A stretch of 64,000 nt of DNA from NCBI RefSeq assembly GCF_030704535.1, contig NC_081810.1, forward strand, positions 3,877,501 to 3,941,500, written 5' to 3'. This document shows, in pieces, positions 1 to 11,948 of this stretch (its first letter is position 1; every line of letters begins with the position of its first letter). Made by a program: the position numbers and the translations under genes. The notes below the pieces were generated by a model, which was not told where the DNA came from, ran no database searches, and saw nothing but the letters and a program-made list of their open reading frames with translations. Source of the stretch: Vitis vinifera (lineage: Eukaryota; Streptophyta; Magnoliopsida; Vitales; Vitaceae).

Positions 1-715
1 TTCTCTTGTGGAACAAATATAAATAAAAAAATTAAAAATCATGGCCAGCCCTCATATTCTTTCATGTGACAATTTTTGAGCCTAACAATACTCTGGTATG
101 TTCCCAAAGAAACAAAAAGGAATTTTCTGCATGCACCCCACAAGATTCATTCCTTCTTATTGGATAACAAAGTCAGCTATAATGTTCCCAATTCACATTT
201 TCAACCCCTATATTGGCAGAGTTGTGAGATTCTAAATTAAAAAGGCTATCTAAGAATCATAAATTCATAAAAACTATATGCATGCATGTTTAGTAGAATG
301 CAGAGACACATCCCTCACCCTCACAATGTGGATGTAGCATCACATATCTAAGATTAGTCCTACACAACCATTCTTAAGGCATTACTAACTACTACTAAAG
401 GACTAAGATACATGAAAACCAATGATCTTATTGTCCCCAGAAACTGGAAAACCAGATCCATCATTAGCAGCCGAAAGAGTAATGCTATATAACAGAAGGA
501 CCGCTTTTCTTAATATCTTTATTCATAAGCTTAAAACTTTGATAAGAGTAATCTGCCAGCCAGATCACCAAAAGAAAAGAAAAAAACAGGTCCTGGGGGT
601 TGTACAGGAGAGAAAATGAACCAAAACATACATAGGAAGCCGTCAAATAATGGAAAGAAAAAATACCAGACAACCTTATGATCAAACTGGCAGTAAAAGC
701 GGTCTTCTGGTCATT
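1..715. other. 3' flank of the SYP71 gene, no other gene seen
   Basis: AT-rich sequence downstream (minus-strand sense) of the SYP71 stop codon. The part next to 715 should be the 3' untranslated region; the polyadenylation point cannot be placed. Short open frames at 422-619 and 485-685 overlap on opposite strands, have no recognisable protein features and are treated as chance. Confidence 0.5.
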
Positions 716-3700
716 TCATTTCAATACACTGAATCAAAGAAAAAGGCAAGATTTCATTAGAAAATTTTCCAAAGATTAAAAAATGCACATATGAGGAATG
801 CTGAATCTGCAAATAACAGAAGCAATCATTGTAAGAAATAAGAGCAGCTATCCACGATGATTGAGACTAATCTGTTAAGCATGAGATAATCCAGTGAAAC
901 ATTCTACATCATCAAGATGCTCTTTTCATTTAAAAGCTATAAAAAGGGAAGCCTCACTGAAAGCTCTGCCTAGCAGAATTAGGCTGGATTTCTTTCCTGA
1001 GAGACTGAATCATTCATCAATTTCATGGAACATTCCAACCAAATAGCAGCAAGAGGCTATCAATTTCATGGAATTGAAAGATGTCCTCTCTTTGTACTTT
1101 ATCCTAATTAATTTAGGTGCATCCTCTTCTCTTATTAAATTATCTGGGCCTATCCATACCTTCACAAGATACTCCATTTTTCTTTTTCAATTTTCTTGAT
1201 ATCAGAAAACATGAGACCCAGGACCACTCACTTCACTTTGAAATAACCAGTACTACTAAGGTAATTAAAGGATCATATTTTAACCATGTATCAGGAACTA
1301 TGAAGTCATCTACCACTGGCAGAGAATAACAAATAATCCACAACAAAGAGGTGATAGAAAATAACATAAAACCAGAATCGGTACCACCACCAAAAGAAGG
1401 GCCTGAACATGCTGTGCACTAGTGATAAGACACTGATGACCAAAAATGATAAGGAACTAACTAATTGACGCAGAAGTCCTTGTACAAGATATGGGAAGCA
1501 AGTCTGAAGCAAGCACATTTTATTCTAACTACAGATTCTTCAAATGATAAAGATACTTATGACCCAATTGGTGAGGAGATAATTAAAATTTCTGGTTGGC
1601 AGAAGCAGATTCACATCACCAACTCCAGATGGGTTGAGATCAATGCTACCCACTACTTCAATAACTACAACTAAAATTCCATGATTGATCTTTTATTGGT
1701 CAAATGCTTTTAGTCAAAGTACATGGACCAATACAAGTATTCCACATTTGAGTGGAGACAAAAAAAGGAGGATGAACACAATCATTTGCCCAGGGAATAT
1801 AAAAAATCAAGAAGCAACGAAATTATATAAATATAATATTCACAGCACATTTTCAATCGAATAAAGAGAAAGATGCAGAGCTTACTTGTATAAATAGGAA
1901 GCGATTCCCAGAATTACGCACAGAAGAATTATGTCAATACAGAAGTTTTGACTGGACCTCATCTGTGACATAACCAAAGATGCAATTTATTAGAACCATG
2001 CAAATCTTGCCAGATGTAGGAAAGTGCAACAAATTCCAAGGGATAACATAGCAGGCAACCTAAACTTAAACAGCATGCAGATCAATTACCTTGGTAACGG
2101 TTTCCTTGAGTCTAACATTAGTATTCTTAATGTCAGATGTTGCCTTGTCTACCTGTAAAGGCACCAAAAACAGAACTATGTAATATACTAAATGGACTTT
2201 TTCAACATTGTTTCACCCTCTGAACCAATTGAAATGGCAAGGGGTTGGATATAAAAAGTTCTTACCTTTGTATCAATTTCATCAATCAGTGGAACTTGCC
2301 GATCTAATTCCTGAATATAATGCAAGAAATGGTTAAAATCCCTATTTCCTTTCTGATAGCATTACCATAAGGAATAAAATGGACATCAACCAACCTCATT
2401 CATATCATTGGCCAAATTCTTCAGTGTGTCTAACCCTTCTGATATAACATCTAGACCTTGATCCTGTACAAATATCAAACTACATCATATGAAATGCAGA
2501 GCTGTAGGTGACCAAGCACCAGTAACCAAAACTAATCATCTTCCTGATGCCCTTGCATAGCTTTAGGTGACGAAGGCCCAGAAACCTAATGAAATTATCT
2601 TCCCCATGTCATTCTGATTACAAACTAGGCATAAATCAGATATATTACTTGCCTGTTTCATTCTCCTCATTTCATATTCTTGTCTAAACTGACTTGATTC
2701 TTCACTTTGTTGGAAAAACTCGCTGTCAAAATTTCCATCTGTAATTGATTGTGAAGTAATGCAAGCGAATTATATAAATGAATAGGCTTCCATTCATAAG
2801 AATTTTAAACAAAAGAGTAACACTGATTACCTGATGAGTCAAACATGATGTTTTTATGAGATGCCGAAGCTGCCCAATTTGCAGTTTGTTTGGCTCCTGC
2901 CATGCTCCCATCTGGTATTGCTCGAATTCTTTCTGGTAGAGCCAGGACCAAATCATTACGGATACTTAGTTCTTCTTTTGTGAGCCCTTTAACCTGTGAT
3001 TAGATAACATTGCTATTACAAAGCTTCCACAGCCTTGCTACCCTCATGGCTTTGCATGACTGGTAATAAGGATGTCTGATTAGAATGTTGCAAATCAAAA
3101 TTAGGACAGCTTACTCATTCCATGTCATTTGGAAGGTAAGAAGGAGATGAAAACTAATTCAAGATACTAACAATCAAGAACTATAGAACTATGTTGGGAG
3201 TCTCCAACATCAGGTTTTGCAACACATGCTCCTAAAAATGGTTATAATCACACAGCTGATGAGTGATTTATAAGTGTTAGATTATTGCCATGGGTCTGAT
3301 TAGCACTCCCACACTGGACTGCATTCTGGTGAGCTGATCCTTACAGAACTTGCTTTAGGAAAATCTGGGATCTCAGAAGCCATGACTCAAGATCCAAATG
3401 GATGAAAAGATATAAATTCAAGTTGTCAGATCAATAATGGTGGTTAGGCACATAAGTTATTTGTTGTAATATTAAAGCTAAGCCAATCCCACATCTTAAG
3501 AGTAATATAAGAAATGAGTTGCAGAGAAGGCAACCTTGACCTCATTGCAACAACATAAGGTGGAAAGGGTTCTCTAAATCAAAATGCAACAACCCCTAGC
3601 AAAAGGCAGGTTTCTGAAGTTGTTTCAGAATGAGTACCACCACATAAATGCCATTGTGGATGTTGGCTATGGTTGGGGGGGGGGGGGGGGGGGGGGGAGT

Positions 3701-5304
3701 TGGCATTTTATGTTCCAAAAGATGAAAAGAACTAATTGATACATTTCATCAGTCATATGGCTTTTCAAGCATCAGTTATGTTCATAATTATTAGATATAA
3801 AAGATTATTGGTTCATTGGTAAATATAAAATATTTCTTTATTGACATGGGTGAACTAACAAAATGTGGCATTAAAATGGTGGAAACACCAGATGATCCAT
3901 AATAGCAAACCATATACCAACTGAATTGACCAGTATATTAATAATGCTCCTGAAAATGCATGCATAATTATGAAGTTACAAATTTAACAACATGCTTCAA
4001 ACCCAAGGGTATGAGAAACCACTAGTTTACTTGAAGCCGCTTGTTCATAACTCCCTAAATTTAATGCCTAGTAACTCATGTCATGCACCCACCTCTGCTA
4101 TCACTCCATGAGTAGGGTGCTTGATGTCTGTTTATATGATACAAGTATACAACTATATCATCCATTCATCTTTATAGACTGAAAGAAGTTCGAGTTGAAA
4201 CCTAGAAGCCAGAATGATCCACATCACCCATCTTGCCCTGATCCGTGGTTGCTTTTGGTGCTGGCCATAAAGTTTCTTCTCATCTTGATGCTCAAGAGAC
4301 ATTTTTAATGAACCTCCATTCTTTGGACATCTCTTTCTTTTGCTAGGCCTTGCTATGGGGAATTCATAGATTGTTGTCCCTGCTTTTGAGACTGTGTAGC
4401 CTTTGTCTATCCTTTCCTTAATGAGCTTCAGCTTCTCTTTTGATAAATTTATTTCACCTAAAATTTTCAATGTTCTCTCAGATTTTCATTTTAGTTTTAC
4501 TAAGAATTGCATTCCATAGCCGATCTCCATAAAATTCTAAGTCGCTATTTACTCCTACTCTACTTTCATTATCTGAAACTATTCATCCTGTTTCTTGTAA
4601 AGACAGATCATGCAAACAAAATAATGGGAATATGACCATAAAGAACCAACAACAAATCAATCAAACCACAGTTCTCGAATGTCTAATTTAAACATCTTGT
4701 GAAACAGGAAAGTAAACCAAGATGATTTCACCTTTTTGAGCACCAATTTCTGCAGCTTGACAACTTCCTCTAGCAACCGAGCCTTGGTTCGACGAATCTC
4801 AGCATTCAGTGCAACGGCAGCAGCCCTATTCGTCTCTATCAGAGAAATTTCAGATTTCTGCAAATTTATCAAATCATAAAACAACTAAATTCAAATTCCA
4901 AAACCGCCTCATTTTGTTTGGTTGCTGATAAAATGCAAGAGACAGATTTCGTTGTCTTTTCTACTCTAAAATTGCAGTTCAACAAAGATGTAGTTGAAAT
5001 AGCCTCAGCTGATCACTGCCCTAGCAACCAAACCAAACATCAACCTTCAGAACTAAGATTTCCTTTTATCTACATTTTTTTTTCAACCAAGAAACGAATC
5101 AAAACTGCGAAACAACAAAAAGACAACCGAGAGGGATCAAGACTTGACATGAAGAGCCGATTCAATGTTAGCTTCGACGCTGGCGTAGAGGCGAGCAAAG
5201 GCATCGTCACCATAGGCATTGAGATCGCGCTGCTTGTCGACATCGTACTTGTCGAATTTCTTGCATATTTGATCAACTCGGAAAATAATGTCGATCACGC
5301 TCAT
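716..5304 (-). CDS. SYP71-type Qc-SNARE (syntaxin of plants 71), nine exons
   Basis: Membrane-anchored SNARE of the plant SYP7 group. Known SYP71 proteins act in fusion at the ER and plasma membrane. Coding exons in transcript order: 5149-5304, 4732-4857, 2831-2993, 2653-2738, 2395-2463, 2266-2310, 2090-2152, 1886-1962, 716-728. All phases agree and give 265 aa; I recall Arabidopsis SYP71 as 266 aa. The start is the first ATG, giving MSVIDIIFRVDQICKKFDKY, the family's N terminus. The middle carries NRAAAVALNAEIRRTKARL. The SNARE helix is encoded by exons 5-7, with the Q of ELDRQVPLIDEIDTK as the likely zero-layer glutamine. The C-terminal membrane anchor ends YLYNVLK. Two oddities: intron 4 uses a GC donor (AACAG|GCAAGT), and the last coding exon is only 13 nt. 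Reading through at 1886 instead gives YLYK and a stop at 1882-1884, so an alternative intron-retained end is possible. Intron 2 (2994-4731) contains a 23-G run. Confidence 0.93.
3675..3697 (+). repeat. 23-nt poly-G tract in SYP71 intron 2
   Basis: An uninterrupted run of about 23 G on the plus strand, hence poly-C in the SYP71 pre-mRNA. Such tracts can form quadruplexes and often vary in length; the exact count may also reflect sequencing or assembly error. Confidence 0.85.
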
Positions 5305-5690
5305 CTTTCCCTGCGTTTGTTTGGAGGAAAAGGCCTAGAAAATGAGCCTGGAAAATTTTGAGATGAAATTTTCTGGCTATTCCTCTCATCCTCTTTTTCG
5401 CCGCTGTCCATTTGGAGACTGATGGCCAGGAACGAACCGTGGAGCGCAGAAAGCGGTTTCTGAGCTCTGGAGGAGCGAGGACGGCTTGGAGTTGGTCCGC
5501 TATTAACATTTATAATTACAAAAATATAAATATTCTTATGACTTTTTAGTTTAAATTATTTTTCGAAAATTAATCTAATTCAACTCCATTGATTAGCTCT
5601 GAGCAGCAATTTTCCCATGCACATCTTATTTCCAAATTTGATTTTTAATGACGCGTCATCTTAATTAATTTGATTTCAGTTTGTACTTTT
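5305..5690 (-). other. 5' flank of SYP71 (leader and promoter zone)
   Basis: The region between the SYP71 start codon and the large foldback repeat. The first ~200 nt are GC-richer and presumably hold the 5' leader. No clear TATA box was seen. Open frames here in other phases (5273-5509 minus, 4918-5361 plus) overlap exon 1 and have no protein features. Confidence 0.4.
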
Positions 5691-5699
5691 ATTCTCTTA

Positions 5700-7349
5700 A
5701 ATAGAATAAAAGTGAGAAATCGTCTTTCCAAAAAAAAAACACTTAAGTGGGAAATCATCCACAAAAAATAATAATAATAATTCTCACTTTAAAATTTTTT
5801 AAAAAAAAACATCTAAATGGGAAATCGTCTCTTTTAAGAGACGATTTCCACAAAAAAAGAAAAAATGAAATCCTCTCTTAAAGAGATGATTTCCATAAAA
5901 GAAACGATTTAAAAAAAAAAATTAAATTCTCACTTTAAAATAAATATAAAAAAAAAAAAAAAAAAAAAACAAATCATATGAGAAATCGTCTCTTTACAAA
6001 AGTCACCCTCCCCCAACAAAACCAAAAGTGAGAAATTCTCGCTTGAAAAAAAAAACAAAACCTTTAAAATTTTTATTTTTTTATTTTTTATTCTATTTAT
6101 ACAATAATTCGATTATTATAAATATATATTATAAAATTAATTAATTTTATTTATTAAATTTAATTTATAAATAATATACTAAATTTAATATAAGATAAAT
6201 AATATTTATATATTATTTTTTTCTTTCACTTTGGAATTAAAAAAAAACTATTATCAATTTTATGTAAAATTTGAGTTTAAAAAAATTGTTATTAATTTAT
6301 TAAATAAAAAATAAAAAAACAAAAAAGTCAAAAACGATTTAAAAAAAAACTTTAAAAATCCATTTTTCTATTCCATATTATACTTATACAATTATTAAAA
6401 ATATATATTATAAAATTAATTAATTTTATTTATTAAATTTATTTTATAAATAGTATACTAAATTTAATAATATTTATCTTATATTAAATAAAATAAAATA
6501 AATTAATTTTATAATATACATTTTTAATAATTGTATTATTGTATAAGTATAATATGGAATAAAAAAAATGGATTTTTAAAGTTTTTTTTTAAATTGTTGC
6601 TTATGTTTTTGTTTTTTTTTATTTTTTATTTAATAAATTAATATAAAAAAATTTAACTCAATTTTCATATAAAATTGATAATAGTTTTTTTTTAATTCCA
6701 AAGTGAAATAAAAAAATAATATACAAATATTATTTATCTTATATTAAATTTAGTATATTATTTATAAATTAAATTTAGTAAATAAAATTAATTAATTTTA
6801 TAATATATATTTATAATAATCAAATTATTGTATAAATAGAATAAAGAATGAAAAAAAAAAGGATTTTTAAAGGTTTTGTTTTTTTTTTTTAAGTGAGAAT
6901 CTCACTTTTGGCTTTGTTGGGGGAGGGTATTTTTGCGGAGAGACGATTTCCCACATGGTTTTTTTATTTATTATTATTTTAATTTTAAAGTGATTTTTTG
7001 GTGTAGAAATCGTCTCTTTAAGAGATAATTTCCCACTTAGATTTTTTTTTTTTCTTTAAAGTGAGAATTAAATTTTTCTTTTTTCTTTTTTTTGTGTGGA
7101 AATCGTCTCTTTTAGAGACGATTTCCCACATGGTTTTTTTTTTTAATTTTAAAGTGAGAATTATTATTATTATTATTATTTTTTGTAGAAATCTTCTCTT
7201 TAAGAGACAATTTTCCATTTAGATTTTTTTTTTTAATTTTAAAGTGAGAATTCAATTTTTTTTTTTTTTTTTTTGTGGAAATCGTATCTTTAAGAGACGA
7301 TTTCCCACTTAAGTGTTTTTTCTTTTTCTTTTTTTAATTTTAAAGTAAG

Positions 7350-7385
<36 letters not shown>

Positions 7386-7430
7386 TGGAAAGACTATTTC
7401 TCACTTTTTTTTTTTTTGGTGAAAATCATT
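5700..7430. repeat. Large AT-rich foldback element with palindromic modules
   Basis: Two long arms are reverse complements about a centre near 6466. CTTTAAAAATCCATTTTT at 6350-6367 mirrors its complement at 6564-6581, and TGGAATTAA at 6232-6240 mirrors 6692-6700. The outer parts of both arms carry repeated modules that read AAATCGTCTCTT then AAGAGACGATTT, each itself a palindrome. In the right arm modules start near 7006, 7099, 7188 and 7278, a ~90-bp period, separated by AATTTTAAAGTGAGAATT-like spacers. Left-arm modules occur near 5715, 5745, 5823 and 5868. No transposase frame is visible. A likely non-autonomous foldback or MITE-like element; superfamily unknown. Confidence 0.85.
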
Positions 7431-9831
7431 TGGACAAAACTAAGTAGATTTGCATTTTTTTTTTTTACCACGATAATTTAGACATTATTTTTAAAAATTG
7501 CCGTACTCTTATCAAAAATCCCATCTGGAATTGCCACTGAAGTGTGCATAAAGCTTTCAAATTCTGTCTCCACATTTTCCCTGTCATCATAAATTGGCTA
7601 CAAATCAAGAATACAGAACATATGGCAGGACAACAGCATACCACAAGGTTGAAAATGGTATCACCAGTTACATCCCTCTGAAGTCTCTAGCTTCCTTCCA
7701 AGAGAGCTATACTCCTTTCCCTCCTCATGCCTAACAAATTGGAGCCAATTTTTCAAACCAAGAGTATGAAAGAATAAGATTTCACAAGCAGTAAGCATAC
7801 CGGTTTTCCTTTTTCATCCAACTAGACATATCCAAGATGGTTCGTCAGCCATCAGCATCAAAGCCTTGGTTCGAGGGTCTGATGCCAACTACAGCAACCC
7901 TATTCCAGTGTAGCAAATTATTCCACACTGAGCCGGAAAAAAATAAAACCTCTATTCCAGTCTCTTTCACTGATGATGAAGGCTAACATTCATCACGCAG
8001 AGTATCATATCATTCCTTCAGTTTAAGATATGAAAAAACCTACGACATCTACAGACCATTTCTTTCACCTGTTATAAAGAGCCTCTAGTCTCATCTCTCA
8101 CACTCATTTGTCAAGCAAGACACGCACAGGTAATGTGCAACCGCACCATATAACCCATCAAACTCAGAATTGTTTTCCTGAAACAAACTATATTTTAACC
8201 TCTTTAGAGAGTAGACTGTCTGTTTCCTTTTTACTCAAGGACAATAATTCTTCTCACCCACATCAATCAAATAAACTCCATGCCCATCTTCAATATCTTA
8301 TCACCACTGAAACGGATGTTTTATCCCTTACCTCTCAGAAGCTGGTAACAAACAGGTTCTAATCATCCTGGTGGCAACAATGATATATTCCCCCCTAAGC
8401 CTAAGGTCATGGTCACAAAGTCTAGATGCCAAGAAGCCTCGGCCCTTCCCCTGTCAATGGAAAAAACCAAGGCAAATGTCCATGAATCTACTATGTGAGC
8501 ATAGGCAATACACAGCTTACCCAGTCCTAGTGAGGCAGCCTTGCACTCCAGACACATGGCAGGCCCTTCCTGAGATTCATGGCATTGGCTGCTGGAAAGT
8601 GCCATAGCTGGGGTACCAGCATGCACTGGACCATGCCATTAGCCATGACCTCGGTTGCCCCCATGGACGGGGCAGTCTTGCCATGTTCAAAATGCCACAT
8701 ATTGACTCCTTGCATTCCAGTCCTAGTGAGGCAGCCTCATGGCAGGCCCCTCCTGAGATTCATGGCATTGGCTGCTGGCTGGAAAGTGCCATAGCTGGGG
8801 TACCAGCATGCAATGGACCATGCCATTAGCCATGACCTCGGTTGCCCCCATGGACGGGGCAGTCTTACCATGTTCAAAATGCTACATATTGACTCCTTGG
8901 TGGCTTGGTGCCTAGTATCACATCCTATCAAGCTCCAAATCTACCAAACAAAAAATAAGTAGCTCTGCCCATTACCACTTGCCCCCTTCATATGGAAAGA
9001 TTACAGGAATTGAAAAAAAAACTGTGAAGTATTATTTCTGTATTAACTCAAAAAGTTTAGCATCATCTCTATCTCATCGAGCAATGAACTCCAACATACC
9101 ATTCTCAAGAGAACAGAATAATTGACACTGAATGCATCTAACATTGGCAAAGATATTCCAACAAGCACTGAATTTTAATACAACAGAAATTTGATTTTTG
9201 TAATGAACCAACCAGATACAAGACAACATTCAAAGAGAGCATAATGCGTGTAGAAGTCCTGCAAGAACAGCTAGACTGAAAATATAAAATTTAGCCACCA
9301 GATCCTGGGGGCATTTGCACATATTTCCCAACTCATTTCAGCATTCAAAGTATGAATAAACTTGGCTTAGTTCAGCAATAAAGGTACAAATATCAAATTG
9401 TTATCTGGTCATCTTTATATGGAATGTTCAATGCCGAATACAACACCATCTGAAGCACAAGTTGGTCTGAAAAGAGGAAAACACGTCAATAATAACATCC
9501 TTTACCTCTTCATTTCTTGATCACAAAATTCAACCCCAAAACATCATTCATTAATATTTCTGATTGAAATGTGATTCACTGATGTAACATTAAATTAATC
9601 ACATATATGCCCCAAAAAAGCTTCATCACCAGGTTATTTATCGCTCAAAGGTGGAATCAAGAAGGGCCAGAACTTCATTCAAAGTGGAATCAAATCAACG
9701 AAAATTCAACAGAGTTCAAACCTAGAAACCAAACCCTAGGACAATTTACAGGTCATAATCCGTGAAATTTAAATACCGATTGACATCCAACAGAGCCCTA
9801 CCATGACGCGATCATGATCCGAGCAATGAAA
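7431..9831. other. Spacer between the foldback repeat and the Sec61 beta gene
   Basis: No gene recognised. The stretch 8108-8930 is GC-richer than its surroundings and has several 60-87 codon open frames on both strands; they overlap each other and match no family I know. It holds the tandem duplication listed separately. About 9500-9831 should include the Sec61 beta 3' untranslated region. Confidence 0.5.
8522..8899. repeat. Direct tandem duplication, unit about 190 bp
   Basis: Two head-to-tail copies, roughly 8522-8714 and 8717-8899. Both run from CCAGTCCTAGTGAGGCAGCC through GGTACCAGCATGCA and CCCCCATGGACGGGGCAGTC to ATATTGACTCCTTG. The second copy lacks ~15 nt near its start and gains 4 nt (CTGG repeated). 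Only a few substitutions separate them, so the duplication is fairly recent. The unit is not obviously coding. Confidence 0.9.
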
Positions 9832-10155
9832 TCAAGGTCCGCCACCAGCTTTGTAGCGATAAATCTTGCCGAAGACGTGGAGAGCAGTGACGAAGCCGAT
9901 GAAGCAGAGACTCATAACGAGGACGACGGTAGGCGTGATCTTGAGTCCAGGAGCGTCGTCGGTGTAGAATCTCAGCATATTGCTTCCGCTGCCGCCGCCA
10001 CCGTATCCGCTGGATGAGCCTCCGCTACCGCCTCCAACACGTCGGCGACGCATCCCTGCAGTGGCGGCCGCCGTCCCCCGCGGAGCCATGCCGACAGGGC
10101 CGGGCCGGGAGGTGGCGGTCGTCGACGCCTGCGACTGAGAAGAGCCTCTCGCCAT
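9832..10155 (-). CDS. Sec61 beta, protein translocon subunit
   Basis: Single-exon gene for a 107-aa tail-anchored protein, the small beta subunit of the Sec61 channel that moves nascent proteins into or across the ER membrane. The N-terminal half is Ser/Thr/Gly-rich and disordered ([20 protein letters not shown], then a Gly/Ser tract after [10 protein letters not shown]). The conserved juxtamembrane motif [20 protein letters not shown] lies at about residues 60-79. One membrane helix follows ([20 protein letters not shown]), then a short lumenal tail, YRYKAGGGP. The length is typical of plant Sec61 beta. Coding GC is far above the flanks, as is usual for this gene. No TATA box is obvious upstream. 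Confidence 0.96.
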   Translation of the reverse strand: MARGSSQSQASTTATSRPGPVGMAPRGTAAATAGMRRRRVGGGSGGSSSGYGGGGSGSNMLRFYTDDAPGLKITPTVVLVMSLCFIGFVTALHVFGKIYRYKAGGGP

Positions 10156-11712
10156 CGATGTGGAGTGTAGAAGTGTAATTAAGTGGAACTTCCAAGGGTA
10201 TTTGAGAATCTCCGCTTCAGCTTACGCATACACCTTCACCCGCATCGGCTCAGCGAAGAAGGCCATCACCTGCTGTCCATCCAACGGTCAAACATTTTAT
10301 GATTCTTTCAACGGTTCATAAAAAACCCACCTAATCATTTACTTAACTCCATTACCCACAAATACTTTAAAAAAAAAAAATATATCTTATTTTATTAGAA
10401 CTTTAAAATAATCTCGTAATTGCCAAAAATAAATAAAATAAAATATTTAGAGTATTTGGTAAACCAACTTAATAAAGTAATTTATTAACTTAATTTAAAT
10501 TATTAAGTAAATTAAATATATTTAATAAAATAATCCAATGATATCACTTAAAATATTTGAAATATTAAGTAAAAATAATTAATTTATTTTCAATTTTATA
10601 TTTTATTTTACCTTTTTATCTTTTTTTTGTCCTAATTATTTTCATAATCAATTTTGTTATCTCATAACCTTTATTATTACTTAATCTCTTTTATCCTAAT
10701 AATATTTTAAATTAATTTTATCAAACAATAGTAATATTTAAAGTAAGAATAAGTAATAAATTTTAAATTAACAATTTAAGTTGGAATAATTTTAAGTATA
10801 ATCTAACTTAAAATTAATTTAAGTCATTAAATAATAAATATTAAATTTTATTAAACACTCCTTAAATATAATTTAATTTAAAATCAACTTTAAATCATTA
10901 AATAATAAGTATTAAGTTTTACCAAATGCACCTACTTATTTTTAAAATTTTAGTTTGAGTGTTTGATTTTCAAAATCCGGATTAATCTATTTCAAAATTG
11001 ATGTGTTAGAGTTGAACGGGGGTGGATATATTGCAGCTTTTCGTTCCACATTTTGTGATGGCCATTAAGTGACTTGCTTTTGCTTATAATTATTATGTTT
11101 TAAAGCTTTCTTTTTCTGAAGTCTGAATTCCAAACTTGCATCACAATTTAATGATGTAAAATTTAAGTCAAGTAAATCTTCGCCCAAGGATGAATAATGA
11201 TGTGAGGCAAGCTCCTTTCCTACCTTCGAAAAATGAAGACCAAAATTTATGATTCATGCATGCTTCAATTTCTTCAGCACGTCACTATTTGAAAAAAAAA
11301 TAAAAATAAAAATAATTGACTATTGTAAAAATAAATTTTCACGTGTTAACTTTTTCTTAAATTGTGAAGCATTAAGATGAGCATATGATGTTCGTTGAAA
11401 TGTCTCCTCTTGAGAGTTGGTGATGACATTTAAGGTACTAGAAAACTCCCACAGCTATGAGCTCAGAGGTATCTACTTCGCTTGTTGTAAGAGTAAAATT
11501 ACAATATAAGTAGCATAAATTCAACATTTGAATCGCCCAACCCCTGCCTATCATGATTCAGCGAAGCTCAGTTGTCTCCGCCCTCCTTTTTTTTCTTTCA
11601 TTTTTCCGAGAAAAAGACGATACAAGGGAAAACTTTTGAGGAACATTGAACAAGGGTCCAATTGCCCTCAGATGAAGCTGAATCCGAGACATGATCTGGT
11701 CTGCCTCAATAA
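10156..11712. other. Spacer with a MITE-like repeat, no gene seen
   Basis: 10156-10370 is the Sec61 beta 5' flank. 10446-10935 is an AT-rich repeat listed separately. The rest (10936-11712) has only short chance frames and no recognisable features. Confidence 0.5.
10446..10935. repeat. MITE-like AT-rich repeat, family A copy 1
   Basis: An AT-rich block containing AACTTAATTTAAATTATTAA and ending TTAAGTTTTACCAAATGCAC. Its start, GAGTATTTGGTAAACCAAC, is roughly the reverse complement of the end, suggesting imperfect terminal inverted repeats. The interior carries an inverted, partly duplicated copy of the same words. Related blocks lie at 16862-17312 and 18750-19145. No coding capacity. Confidence 0.65.
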
Positions 11713-11892
11713 TCAATAGCTCCGGTTAGGAAGAAGCGCATGGCGCTGTGGCTCGGTAGGATGACAAGGGTCCTTTTCCTCCACGGCAAAAGCGAAATGA
11801 GGTATGGCCACTGCTATGAGAATCATTCCAAAGCAGAAAATCGCGTAGCAATGGCGACCCAACCTCCCTACTATCCCCTCCCCTCTCTCCAT
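11713..11892 (-). CDS. Possible 59-aa signal-peptide-like small protein
   Basis: A short intronless frame beginning MERGEGIVGRLGRHCYAIFC, followed by a hydrophobic stretch (FGMILIAVAIPHFAFA) like a signal peptide or membrane anchor, then a short tail with VEEKDPCHPTEP and the C terminus RHALLPNRSY. The ATG sits 57 nt downstream of a good TATA box on the same strand, behind a GA-rich putative leader. The tail resembles a processed peptide in size, but I recognise no peptide family. It lies about 550 bp beyond the stop of the MLO gene on the same strand, so it could instead be chance. The frame stays open upstream of this ATG; I chose the ATG closest below the TATA box. Confidence 0.35.
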   Translation of the reverse strand: MERGEGIVGRLGRHCYAIFCFGMILIAVAIPHFAFAVEEKDPCHPTEPQRHALLPNRSY

Positions 11893-11948
11893 CTCTCTCT
11901 CTGATGTTGGTTTCAACTGTGGAATTTGGTAAGTAAAAACCAAGGGCA

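Noticed and set aside
1882..1886. SYP71 ending at the in-frame TAA at 1882-1884
   Set aside because: The GTAAGC donor at 1885 and the distant 13-nt exon restore the conserved YNVLK terminus, so the stop is most likely intronic. Kept only as an alternative.
4153..4470. 105-codon minus-strand frame in SYP71 intron 2
   Set aside because: It lies wholly inside an intron on the gene's own strand, matches no domain I know, and has no promoter or splice context. A relic of an inserted element is possible but unsupported.
4918..5361. 147-codon plus-strand frame opposite SYP71 exon 1
   Set aside because: It is the antisense shadow of exon 1 and the leader; its sequence has no protein-family features.
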